From Singulisphaera sp. (lineage in GTDB: Bacteria > Planctomycetota > Planctomycetia > Isosphaerales > Isosphaeraceae), in NCBI GenBank assembly GCA_027451445.1, contig DAIDJG010000289.1:1-35533 (forward strand): a DNA stretch of 35,533 nucleotides. Reading direction: 5' to 3'. The notes beneath the pieces are model-generated. The model did not search any database. It was given only the letters and a program-made list of their open reading frames with translations, and was not told where the DNA came from. The position numbers and the translations under genes were made by a program. Each line of letters begins with the position of its first letter. Position 1 is the stretch's first letter. Of the stretch, positions 15,824 to 23,879 are shown piece by piece.

Positions 15824-15899
15824 GCAAGGATTTGCCGGTCTGCAACTTTCTGCAGCTTGCAGTCGGTCGTTCGGGACGGACATCTGCAAGTTGTTGCAG
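15822..15899. promoter_or_regulatory. Array of CTGCAA/TTGCAG half-sites
   Basis: Half-sites lie at 15822-15827, 15840-15845 and 15857-15862, and a perfect 16-bp palindrome CTGCAA-GTTG-TTGCAG spans 15884-15899. A CTGCAG hexamer (15850-15855) sits between. The density in 78 bp is far above the surroundings and matches the sites upstream of the kinase. They are candidate binding sites for the adjacent NtrC-type regulator. Confidence 0.55.
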
Positions 15900-17139
15900 C
15901 CCCACCGGTGAAACGACGTTGAGGCCCTCCAGCGTGATCGCCGCCTGGCGTCTCGATCGCCTTCCAGCAAAGGCTCTGCCGTCTGTTTTGCGATTTCTGG
16001 CAGGCTCCGGCATGGTTCGTGCATAACCGGTTGTTTGGGTCGGTTTCACACCATCATCGAGAAACCGTACGTTGATCGGTCAGGTTCATTCCCGCGGCGG
16101 GAAGGCGATCGTTCCACGTCGTCGGTTGCATAAGCGGGCTCGTCGCTCCCCGAGAACGCGAGGAATCCATGCACGTCTCTCTCACAGTTCCCAATCCGCT
16201 CGCCCGGCTCATGCGCGTCCTGGCGGCTTTTGCGGAAGCGCGAGATGACAGGGCGCGTGCTCCCGTTGCCGGCCGTATCGAGACGTCGGGGGGTGTAAAC
16301 CGTCACGCTCAATGTGATCTGGAGGACTTGAGTCTGAGTCGCTCTGAAGGTTGGCACGGTGACGGCTGGACCGCTCTCGAGTCGTTGGCGATGACCCGCG
16401 AGGCGGAGGTTCACGGCAACGGTCACGACGACTTGAGCGCTGCCAGCCTCACGCGGTCGGAGCCGCGTTGCGCGGGCTCTTGATACCGCAGCACGATCCA
16501 GACACGGCGTTGGCGAACCTTCTGCGAGTCGAGACCGGCACCCATGGCGACGTTGCTACTGGTCTTCCTCACCCTCCACACCGAACCGTACCCGTCCGCA
16601 TCCTGCCCCCCGGCGTTCCAGCAGGACTCGGGAACGCTGATGCCCTTGCCATTCGAACGGTCGGAGCACGTGGGATTCCTACCGGATGACGCCGCGACGG
16701 AGGAGAGCGAGGAAGAGGGGTTCGACGGTGATTTGCCTCGCCTCTGCGTGCTCCTTCCGATCACCGATCAGAAACCGCTTTTGTTTACCTTCGATCCGAG
16801 CCTCTCACCCCACCCGCTTCACTCGCGGGACCGCCGCGGATCGCCGCGCAGTCCTCCCCACCCAAAGGATACTCCCTGACAGCATTGTGATTGACGTTCA
16901 CGGCGCGAGACGGGACATCATCCCCGACGATTGTCTCTCAATGTGTTCGAGCCAGTGCTAGGTTGAGGCCGCGGGTCGCGCGATGAAGCGGCCGCTTGCG
17001 TGGTGCGTTGAGTCCCTCGTGACCTACCGTAAGTCGTTCCCGTTGTACCAGTTCGTCGCCCATGGGCGGGATCCAAGTTCCCTGGCCCTCGCTCGCCCTC
17101 GGTGTTTCTCTCGAAGACAGGTGAGAAGAAGGTGCTTCG
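15900..17139. other. Long spacer between the regulator and the SulP gene
   Basis: Apart from a weak ORF at 16169-16483, no convincing gene is seen. TTGGCACG at 16351 is followed at the right distance (GG, 10 nt, GC) by GGCT, a degenerate sigma-54-like -24/-12 pair. Open frames at 16544-16879 (plus) and 16423-16764 (minus) have no ribosome-binding site and poor composition. Confidence 0.4.
16169..16483 (+). CDS. Possible small protein, weak support
   Basis: A 104-codon frame starting at ATG 16169, with GAGGA 5 nt upstream. The first 30 residues look plausible (SLTVPNPLARLMRVLAAFAE), but the rest is rich in Ser, Arg and His without a recognisable pattern. It lies downstream of the TGCAAG array and would be the first gene under its control if real. 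Most likely either a fast-evolving small protein or noise. Confidence 0.22.
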   Translation: MHVSLTVPNPLARLMRVLAAFAEARDDRARAPVAGRIETSGGVNRHAQCDLEDLSLSRSEGWHGDGWTALESLAMTREAEVHGNGHDDLSAASLTRSEPRCAGS

Positions 17140-18969
17140 ATGAAAGAAGACGCGATCGCGGCGGCGGAGAAGCCGCGCAACGGCCTGGCCGGACTTAAAC
17201 ACTGGCGACACGACATGATCGCCGGTTTGTTGGTTTCGATGATCTCGGTGCCGTTCTCACTGGGCATCGCAGTCGCCTCGGGCGCACCACCCATCTGTGG
17301 CCTGGTTTCGGCGATCATCGCCGGACTGATCCTGCCGTTTATCGGAGGGTCGTACGTCACCATCAGCGGACCGGCCGCCGGCCTGGCGCCGGCGCTGCTG
17401 GCGGCGATGATTGTTCTCGGCAGGGGCGACCTGGCAATCGGCTACCCGTTGCTCCTGGTCGCAATCTGCTTGACCGGAGTCGTCCAGGTTGTGCTCGCGA
17501 AATTCAAGGCGGCTCGGTTCAGTTCGCTGTTCCCTTCCTCGGTCGTCGAGGGCATGCTCGCCTCCATCGGCCTGCTGATCATTGCCAAGGAACTGCCTCT
17601 TCTCGTCGGACGGAAGTTCGCGGCCCACGAGTTCTGGGGGATCCTGGCCGAAGCACCCTCACAGTTCGCGCGGATGGAGCCCAGGGTCTTCCTGCTCGGA
17701 ATCGCCACGCTCGCGCTCATCTTCGCGCTCGCTGCGCTCAAGACGAAATGGCTCAAGGTCGTGCCGCCTCAGGTTATCGCCGCCGTCTTTGGACTGGTCC
17801 TCGCCCGGTTCATGGGCCTGGATTGGCAGTATCTCATTCAGCTTCCCGACAAACCGTTTGAGCATGGGTTTGTCTTTCCGAACTTCCACGGCGTGCTCGC
17901 CGACTCCGCGCTCTGGTGGCCGATCTTCACGACGGTCCTCACGCTGACCCTGATTGATGGGGTCGAGTCGTTGGCCACGATCGCCGCGATCGACAAGATC
18001 GATCCCTTCCGCCGCAAGTCGAACCCCAACCGAACGCTGTTGGCGATGGGAATATCTAACGTGTGCTCGAGCATGGCAGGCGGGCTGACGATCATCCCTG
18101 GCGGGGTCAAGAGCACGGCCTGCATCGTGGGCGGCGGGCGCACCCAGTGGGCCAATTTCTACAATGCCCTGTTCCTGATTTTGTATCTTGCGATCGGCCG
18201 CAATGTCATCAACATGATGCCCCTGAGCGCCCTCGGGGCCATCGTCATCTATACGGGTTATAAACTCTGTGCTCCCAAGGTTTGGCGGCACATCGCACAT
18301 ATTGGGGGTGAGCAACTCTTCGTGTTCACGGTGACCGTCCTGGCCACCGTCACCACCGACCTGCTTTGGGGCATCGCCATCGGAATGCTGGCCAAGCTGG
18401 CACTGGAGGCATGGCTGGCGTCCCGGGTAGAACGGCTGGAGGGGTGCGAACGGCTCGGCGGACGCGTCGCGCGCTGCGTGGCGCGGTCGTGTGAACTCTT
18501 CAGCAACCCCGTTCTCCAGAGCGTGTCGACTCCTGAAGGGCACCATCTGTACTTCGGGCGCCCGCTCGTCTGCTTCAATGCGTTGCATCTGAACCGCGCC
18601 CTCGAGCAGATCCCAGCAAGTGCGTCGGTGGTGTACTTTCATGTCACAGACCTCGTCACGCTGATCGACCACACAACGACGACAACGCTCCTCGAGTTTA
18701 TCGACGACTTCAAGGCCAGTGGTCGAGGCGTCGCGAGGATCGTAGGGCTGGAACGCCTGCGCTCCTGGTCCCACCACCAGCGCTGCTTGCGCACCAGCCC
18801 CCCGATCCTGGCTGAGGATCGGGCGAAAGTGTTCCAGGCCCTCACACACTTGAGTTTGTCGGCTCCGGGGATGAAGTCGAGCGACCTTCTCCGCGAGCTC
18901 GACCATTTCAGCTTGAGCACGCCTATCGCTTCCGAGTCCGTGGAGTCCGCTCAATTGATCACGAAATGA
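17140..18969 (+). CDS. SulP-family anion transporter with C-terminal STAS domain
   Basis: A 609-residue inner-membrane transporter of the SLC26/SulP family, expected to move sulfate, bicarbonate or a related anion. About 10-14 membrane spans fill residues 20-430. Hallmarks are HDMIAGLLVSMISVPFSLGIAVASGAPP-like TM1 residues, the ISGPAAGLAPA motif (about 72-82), and the SMAGGLTIIPGGVKST stretch (about 308-323). A degenerate STAS domain follows (about 470-560) with VVYFHVTDLVTLIDHTTTTT in place of the usual DxSGVxxxD-type loop. GAAGGTG precedes the ATG. The substrate cannot be set from sequence. It lies 1.36 kb downstream of the two-component operon with a spacer between, so regulation by it is only a possibility. 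Confidence 0.9.
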   Translation: MKEDAIAAAEKPRNGLAGLKHWRHDMIAGLLVSMISVPFSLGIAVASGAPPICGLVSAIIAGLILPFIGGSYVTISGPAAGLAPALLAAMIVLGRGDLAIGYPLLLVAICLTGVVQVVLAKFKAARFSSLFPSSVVEGMLASIGLLIIAKELPLLVGRKFAAHEFWGILAEAPSQFARMEPRVFLLGIATLALIFALAALKTKWLKVVPPQVIAAVFGLVLARFMGLDWQYLIQLPDKPFEHGFVFPNFHGVLADSALWWPIFTTVLTLTLIDGVESLATIAAIDKIDPFRRKSNPNRTLLAMGISNVCSSMAGGLTIIPGGVKSTACIVGGGRTQWANFYNALFLILYLAIGRNVINMMPLSALGAIVIYTGYKLCAPKVWRHIAHIGGEQLFVFTVTVLATVTTDLLWGIAIGMLAKLALEAWLASRVERLEGCERLGGRVARCVARSCELFSNPVLQSVSTPEGHHLYFGRPLVCFNALHLNRALEQIPASASVVYFHVTDLVTLIDHTTTTTLLEFIDDFKASGRGVARIVGLERLRSWSHHQRCLRTSPPILAEDRAKVFQALTHLSLSAPGMKSSDLLRELDHFSLSTPIASESVESAQLITK

Positions 18970-19406
18970 ACCGGCAGCACCGGGAGAGTCGTCTGGAGCA
19001 TCGTCGAACGCACCATCGCGTTTGTCGGTGGGGTTTTCAGTCACAGTGCAAGATGCGCCACCGATCGAGATCTTCTCGAGTGGAGTCTCTCGCATTCCGT
19101 GGACTGAGCGCGCCAACCCGAAACGACCCGATCCGCCCTCGGACTGCTCGCATGGGTTGACCCCGCTACCGACGCCGGGGATACCCCAACCGACAGGGGG
19201 GTGGCCGGAGGTGCGTTGATTCAAGTAGCGTAGGTGCGCATCCTGAAGCCAAACGCGCGAAAAACGGGACGCTCAACTTTAGAACCACCAGAGGTCGGAC
19301 CAAGTAAACAGGGATTCTGAAGCAGTTTTCTTGTTTACCTGATCGCCCCGTTGAGATTATTGAACTGCGCGTTGCCTTCAGATGCAGCACGTTGATCGAA
19401 GTGAAC
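18970..19406. other. Spacer, no gene recognised
   Basis: Contains an imperfect inverted repeat GTAAACA / TTGTTTAC around 19306-19338 and several open but unconvincing frames. Nothing else identified. Confidence 0.5.
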
Positions 19407-19622
19407 TCAGAACGGCCACCATCGCCGCTTCTTCGGCTTCGGGTTCTCCGCCTTTTGCCAACGCTCCATCGAGGGATCGATCGCCACGATGTGACCGTCA
19501 CGACCAGACAACAGGTTGTCGATTCGCGCGATGTCCTCCGAATTCAACCCCCCAAGTCCGCGGATGGCCTCACAAGCTCGATAATAAGCAGAACGCGCAC
19601 TTTGCCGACAAATGACCGTTGC
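19407..19622 (-). pseudogene. Start-less coding remnant behind Rpn-like copy 2
   Basis: On the minus strand, directly after and in the same frame as the TAA of copy 2, 71 codons are open to a TGA at 19407-19409. The sequence is protein-like: SAYYRACEAIRGLGGLNSED, ARIDNLLSGRDGHIVAID, then a basic end KPKKRRWWPF. There is no start codon before a mid-ORF Met. Copy 1 ends at the same RRKT-stop and has no such sequence after it, so this is probably the 3' remnant of another gene cut by the insertion or duplication of copy 2. Confidence 0.4.
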
Positions 19623-19937
19623 TTACGTTTTCCGTCGCGACTTGCGCGGTGTAGCGGGGCGCTGGGGTGACAAGCGGTTCAGGTACTCTCGGATCTGGTC
19701 TTCGGTCAGACCCGCCAGACGCTCCTCGGGCGGCCGTGACTTGATCACATCCTCCAACTCCTCCGGCGGCAGCGACTTGATTACGTCCTTCCGCGCCTTC
19801 CGCAGCAGCGACTTGATCACATTTTCCCGCACGTCCGGCGGCAGTGACTTGATCACATCTTCCTGCTCCTCCGGCGTGAGCTCCGAGAAGCGATCCTTGA
19901 AAAACTGGCGGCGGAAATCCTCCATGGTGTACGGCAT
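19623..19937 (-). CDS. Possible intragenic 104-aa C-terminal product of the Rpn-like gene, copy 2
   Basis: ATG at 19937 (codon 208 of copy 2) follows GGAGGGG (complement of 19944-19950) with 6-nt spacing, the same layout as copy 1. It would give a 104-aa protein beginning MPYTMEDFRRQF with all four 12-residue units. The two predicted short products would differ mainly in unit number, which could set partner specificity if they bind the nuclease; inference only. Confidence 0.45.
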   Translation of the reverse strand: MPYTMEDFRRQFFKDRFSELTPEEQEDVIKSLPPDVRENVIKSLLRKARKDVIKSLPPEELEDVIKSRPPEERLAGLTEDQIREYLNRLSPQRPATPRKSRRKT

Positions 19938-20558
19938 CGGAAACCCCTCCGCGTGAAGCCCTTTGAACAGTTGGATCAGCAGGTGACTCGTGTTCGGCGA
20001 GTGCCGCTGGTAGCTGCGGCCGCCGAAGCCGACCAGGTCCGGCGAGGCGCTGAACAGGTGCAGAGGGGCGTTGTGCGGTTCGCGCGACAACTCGCCAGCC
20101 ACAATCACGCGAATCGTATCGGCGCCCCACTGACAATCATAAACACCCTGCTGAACCCTCTGCCAGGGCACCTGGGCCGACAGGTTCTGCGGGTAGCGGG
20201 CCGTCACCGCATAGAGCCGGAACTGGTCCTCGGCGATCAGATCCGACGGTGAGCGGCTGACGAGCTTTCGGTAGGCCACGTAATGGCCGACCAACTCCTT
20301 CATGGCCCAGGTGTCGAGCGCCTCGCGGTGCGACTTGAAGGTAATCAGGTTGTGCGCCAGCAGCCCCTCCAGGCCGTCGGGCAGACGGCCAGAGAATCGC
20401 CCACGGCCCCGGCGTACGATCACCACGTCGAGCAGTTGCTGCTGCACGGACAGGTCCGCTTCAATTTCGACGACGAAGGGCGAACCGTTGAAGAGGTCGG
20501 TCAGCAGTAGGCCGAACAAGCGGTGCCATTCACGGAGTGCTTGCCTTTTGCTGGCCAT
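19623..20558 (-). CDS. Rpn-like putative PD-(D/E)XK nuclease, copy 2
   Basis: A 311-residue paralogue of the protein at 9962-10825; about 16 differences over the first 207 residues, with Glu31, Asp44 and Lys75 all kept. GAGAGGAG precedes the ATG. The extra 24 residues are exactly two more 12-residue units: four units lie at residues 232-279 (EDVIKSLPPDVR, ENVIKSLLRKAR, KDVIKSLPPEEL, EDVIKSRPPEER) before RLAGLTEDQIREYLNRL. The internal ATG at codon 208 with GGAGGGG is preserved. The longer open frame running up to 21026 crosses the MITE-like element and is not real coding. A recent duplication, also including about 110 bp upstream. Confidence 0.6.
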   Translation of the reverse strand: MASKRQALREWHRLFGLLLTDLFNGSPFVVEIEADLSVQQQLLDVVIVRRGRGRFSGRLPDGLEGLLAHNLITFKSHREALDTWAMKELVGHYVAYRKLVSRSPSDLIAEDQFRLYAVTARYPQNLSAQVPWQRVQQGVYDCQWGADTIRVIVAGELSREPHNAPLHLFSASPDLVGFGGRSYQRHSPNTSHLLIQLFKGLHAEGFPMPYTMEDFRRQFFKDRFSELTPEEQEDVIKSLPPDVRENVIKSLLRKARKDVIKSLPPEELEDVIKSRPPEERLAGLTEDQIREYLNRLSPQRPATPRKSRRKT

Positions 20559-20592
20559 CGAACTCCTCTCCGCCGGTTTGTCTCGGGGCTTG

Positions 20593-20598
20593 ATTGTA
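20593..20598 (-). promoter_or_regulatory. Candidate -10 (TACAAT) of Rpn-like copy 2
   Basis: Same hexamer, context and 34-nt distance to the ATG as for copy 1 (10860-10865). The flanks (to about 20680) are homologous to the copy 1 upstream region. Confidence 0.35.
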
Positions 20599-20809
20599 CC
20601 TTTCAGGTAGCCGCCTTGCCGCGCTTGAGAAATCCTTTGAGCCCGTTTTTCTCGGCGAAGTTCCGCAGTCACAGCGTGCCAGAACGCCGCTGATGTGGAT
20701 GAAATCAGGCCTGACTTGGGAGCGTTCCTGCGCGCGTGGACGCGACACCAGGACATCCGCTTCGTGGCTTCCCAGGGCGATTTCACGGGGAGTAGCCACC
20801 TGTTAGAGT

Positions 20810-21092
20810 TTTTGAAGTTGCACGTTTTAGGTTCGGCGTACGCGATGGCGCGGGGCGTTCCACCCCCTCTCGAGCCGCGAAAGGCGTGGTTCGCCAGCGT
20901 TCGGACATCGATCGTCGTCTTTCGCTCCGCGAAAGAACGTGTTTTCGCGGAGTGAAAACCGACTATCGATCCCGTATCCTTGCGAGCGTCGCCTTTCGCG
21001 GCTCGCGGGCGAGAAGCGGCTCGCACGAAGGGACTCCGATGAGACTCCGAGAGCTGTCACACACGCCGAACAGAAAAAGCGCAAATTCAAAA
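20810..21092. mobile_element. MITE-like element, copy 2 (283 bp)
   Basis: Same terminal inverted repeats as copy 1 (TTTTGAAGTTGCACGTTTT against AAAAAGCGCAAATTCAAAA, 16 of 19 pairing) and the same interior, including the TTTCGCTCCGCGAAA inverted repeat at 20920-20934 / 20943-20957 with one substitution in the right arm. Same orientation as copy 1. It lies about 250 bp upstream of Rpn-like copy 2. Confidence 0.75.
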
Positions 21093-21193
21093 GTTAAAAC
21101 GCATGTACTCGGCGTCCGCTGTAGAGCGTGCGCGTTCCTCTGGGCGGCCGAGATCTCTCGGATTCGTTGCTCGGCCTTTTCTCAGTTCGATGC

Positions 21194-22093
21194 TCAGCCA
21201 CCCCGATCACCTGGCGAGAACTTCACATTGCCGGGACTGATGAGTGTCTCGGTTTCCTTGATCAAGGAGGAGATCTTCAGCACGGTCAGGGTGAACTCGG
21301 TGAGTTGGTCGATCCCATCCGGGCAGACCCAGGCGTAACTGTGCCCGCTCTTCCCGACGTAGCAGGCGTCTTTCGGGATGTCATGTTTCGACCCGACGTG
21401 GAACCAACCGGGCTGGATCTCAGCGAGGTCGGCCTGAAGTATCTCGATCTTGCGGCAAACATTGGTCGCCAGCGGGGACCGGTCGACCGATGCGCCAGGA
21501 GATTGGCACACGCCGGTGTCATTAGTTGAGAGCACGTGAGCATCGAGATCGCGGGGATTGTGATAGGTGCGATACTCCGATTCGTAGAACAACTGCGACT
21601 CGTAGCGCAGGTCGTCGTTGGATGCGAATTGGTCCTTCAGCTCGTGGGCCAGCTCGTCGAGGAATCGGGGCGTCGGCATGTCGGGAGCACCGAGGGCGCG
21701 GCGGTACGCGATCCGGAGCAGTCGGAGCTCGGTCGGGTCGACCACCGGCGCCATGCCCCACTGGGCCACCGCGGTCCTCGATCCCAGAAGCTGGGGGAAC
21801 CATGTGACCGGTGGGCCGAGGTCCAGGGCTGCACCCCCTGACAGTGAGTCGGTGAGCTGAGAGGTTCCCTCCTTGAGGTTGACGTGCCAGGGCAGGGAGC
21901 CGGGATGCTCGGCGAACTGGGCGAGGTTGTCCAGCACTTGCTGGTACTGCATTTCCGGGAGCGTGCTCCCTTGATTAACCGTCCTTTGCCGGAGCCGGCC
22001 GGTCGTGCAGCCGACCACGCACGACAAGCCAACGAGAAACGACAGGCGGACAAGCCGCATGACGTCCCGGCGCGTAGCGGTTGGGCGGTTCAT
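21194..22093 (-). CDS. Planctomycete-type lipoprotein of unknown function
   Basis: A 299-residue protein. After a basic N-terminus comes a hydrophobic stretch ending in a lipobox, LSFLVGLSCVVGC, so it is expected to be lipid-anchored. The mature part opens with RTVNQGSTLPEMQYQQVLDN, a pattern I associate with a family repeated in planctomycete genomes, followed by LPWHVNLKEGTSQLTDSLSG. The C-terminal third has several cysteines (for example CYVGKSGHSYAWVCPDG). Two starts are possible, ATG 22093 (used) or ATG 22060, the latter giving a shorter signal peptide; neither has a strong ribosome-binding site. Function unknown. Confidence 0.75.
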   Translation of the reverse strand: MNRPTATRRDVMRLVRLSFLVGLSCVVGCTTGRLRQRTVNQGSTLPEMQYQQVLDNLAQFAEHPGSLPWHVNLKEGTSQLTDSLSGGAALDLGPPVTWFPQLLGSRTAVAQWGMAPVVDPTELRLLRIAYRRALGAPDMPTPRFLDELAHELKDQFASNDDLRYESQLFYESEYRTYHNPRDLDAHVLSTNDTGVCQSPGASVDRSPLATNVCRKIEILQADLAEIQPGWFHVGSKHDIPKDACYVGKSGHSYAWVCPDGIDQLTEFTLTVLKISSLIKETETLISPGNVKFSPGDRGG

Positions 22094-22451
22094 GGGAATT
22101 GTATCGGCGGAATCTGGGCCGGACGTGAGGATTGCGATGATTCTGGCAGCGCGGGGATGAGGTGCCTGCATTCAGGGGGCGAGTCGTGGCGACACCCGAA
22201 ATGGGAGGGGAATGAGGGGGAGCGGCGACGTCTGGCACGGGCGCTTCAAGGCGTTCCCATGCCAGGACGACGACCCCTTGAGAGCCGGCTGGGAACAATC
22301 TCCCGGTTTGCAGATTCCTCAGACGCTACTCGTGTGTGAACACGACCGCAATCGCGGAGTGCGCTTTGACCCGTAGGGATATCGGTAGCGGGACGCGCGA
22401 TCAATCCACTGTCTGGTTTTCCGGAAACCTCGACGCACTTCTCATCGCGAC
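22094..22451. other. Spacer, nothing recognised
   Basis: No gene, repeat or RNA seen between the lipoprotein start and the PEP-CTERM protein stop. Confidence 0.5.
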
Positions 22452-23417
22452 TCAGTCGCGGTGACCCTTACGCTTCCGGGCCGAACGCCACGCGCAAAGG
22501 CTGGCTCCCGTGACGAGCACCGCGAGCGTGCTCGGTTCGGGCACAGACGTGGCGACGCCGGTCGCGCCTTGATTGTCGATGGCGGCCATGACTTGTTGCA
22601 TGGACAATCCATTGACCGGCGCAAGCATCAGCGTGTGCAGCGTCCCGGAAGAGTCGTAACCGAGAGCGGCGATGTCGCCAGCGCTGTCAATGGCCCCGGC
22701 CCGGGTGATGGTCCAGCCGAGCGAGGGGCTTATGAGCTGATTCAGGTCGGCCGCCGGTCCCCCGTTGTCCGAAATGAAGCCGTGCGTTCTCGATCCGGTG
22801 GCGTAGATGCCGACGATCAGGCCCGCATCGTTGATCCCGATCGCCTGACCATTTCCGCCGCCGGGAGTCGCGATGGCCGACATGCCCTGGCTCACCGTGT
22901 ACAAAAAGGGCTGGGCGATCCACTGATTGCCAGGGGTGGAAAAGGACATTCCGACGACCTGGCCGGACTGGTTGACGCCGAACGCCTGGCTGCCCTGTTG
23001 GATTCCCTGAGTGCCGGGTACGACGCCGAGGTTTTCCAGTTGTCCGCCCAGATTCGCGAACGCGAGTTGCGGCGGGATGCCGGGCCCGTTGGCGACGGCG
23101 GACGCCCAACCGACCTGATTGTTGCCGTCCTGACCGCCGAGGATCCCCGTGCCGGCCGTGAAGCCGGCGGGCAGCGGCCCAAAGTAGGGGGACATTCCGC
23201 CGCTCACCGTGACACCGCCCGGTTGCGTGGGATCGAACACCGGCCCGTGAATTAGTACGTTTCCGACCACATTATATTCAAGGCCATTCGGTGCGAGGCT
23301 TTCCCCGACACTCTTCACCGTGAAAATGGCATCGGCGCGGGCCCACGTGGTGGAAAGCGCGACCATTAGGACGGACAGGCCGGCGCGGAGTTCGAGGCGG
23401 GCGAGGAATGAGGACAT
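22452..23417 (-). CDS. PEP-CTERM surface protein with HAF-type repeats
   Basis: A 321-residue exported protein starting at ATG 23417, with AAGGAAGG upstream. A signal peptide (LSVLMVALSTTWARA, about 14-28) is followed by a Gly-rich extracellular domain. Repeats of the HAF kind (GQVVGMSFSTPGNQ, then QPFLY; NDAGLIVGIYATGSRTHGFI; SAGDIAALGYDSSGTLHTLM) fill about residues 140-280. The C-terminus VPEPSTLAVLVTGASLCAW followed by RSARKRK is a PEP-CTERM sorting signal: the exosortase system should cut near the PEP motif and attach the protein outside. Role unknown. Confidence 0.85.
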   Translation of the reverse strand: MSSFLARLELRAGLSVLMVALSTTWARADAIFTVKSVGESLAPNGLEYNVVGNVLIHGPVFDPTQPGGVTVSGGMSPYFGPLPAGFTAGTGILGGQDGNNQVGWASAVANGPGIPPQLAFANLGGQLENLGVVPGTQGIQQGSQAFGVNQSGQVVGMSFSTPGNQWIAQPFLYTVSQGMSAIATPGGGNGQAIGINDAGLIVGIYATGSRTHGFISDNGGPAADLNQLISPSLGWTITRAGAIDSAGDIAALGYDSSGTLHTLMLAPVNGLSMQQVMAAIDNQGATGVATSVPEPSTLAVLVTGASLCAWRSARKRKGHRD

Positions 23418-23879
23418 AGGTGGCGTACCTTCCTTGGAGTGACCGCCGCGCACCGTCGATCCATCTTCGCAACCGAAGCGGTCGTGGCGGCGAACGAGAC
23501 GGAATGATAATAGAACGACATGAGACGTCAAGTCGAAGTAGGCATGGACAAAAGACTCTACCCTAGCGTTAAAACGCTGGTTTGTTATCAAATTTCCCTA
23601 GCGGGACATAGACCGTATATTCAATCCACGCAACATGTGTGATTCCCGGATTCCGCATGCTGTGTGTGGATTGCTTCGCAGGAGCCACGAGCGCCGCAAA
23701 ACGGACGGAACTGGTAAATGCGGCAAGCCCAACATCTGACCGCGCCGGTGGGATGGTGATTCGAAAGCGGGAGCAAGCTCCATGCACTCCAAAGCCTTCG
23801 GACTGCTTGGGACGAGCGGCTTCCGAGGCGAGAACGAAATGGCGCTGGCCTGGGCGTCTTTGGTCAGGCGGAAACGGGC
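23418..23879. other. Spacer with a dispersed repeat
   Basis: No gene is convincing here. It includes a 45-bp repeat at 23762-23806 and the ribosome-binding region of the PEP-CTERM gene near 23430. Confidence 0.5.
23762..23806 (-). repeat. Dispersed 45-bp repeat, copy 2
   Basis: Reverse-complement match (40/45) to 5231-5275. Flanking sequence is not shared between the copies. Confidence 0.7.

Noticed and set aside
14283-16049. 588-codon open frame antisense to the regulator gene
   Set aside because: Mirror of a strongly coding NtrC-type gene; composition is that of an antisense shadow.
16351-16368. Sigma-54-like -24/-12 pair (TTGGCACG...GGCT)
   Set aside because: Spacing GG-N10-GC is right, but the -12 element is degenerate and no supported gene starts near it.
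16423-16764. 113-codon minus-strand frame
   Set aside because: No start context and no recognisable pattern; overlaps other equally weak frames.
20559-21026. N-terminal extension of Rpn-like copy 2
   Set aside because: The open frame crosses the MITE-like element and spacer sequence; copy 1 homology and SD support the start at 20558.
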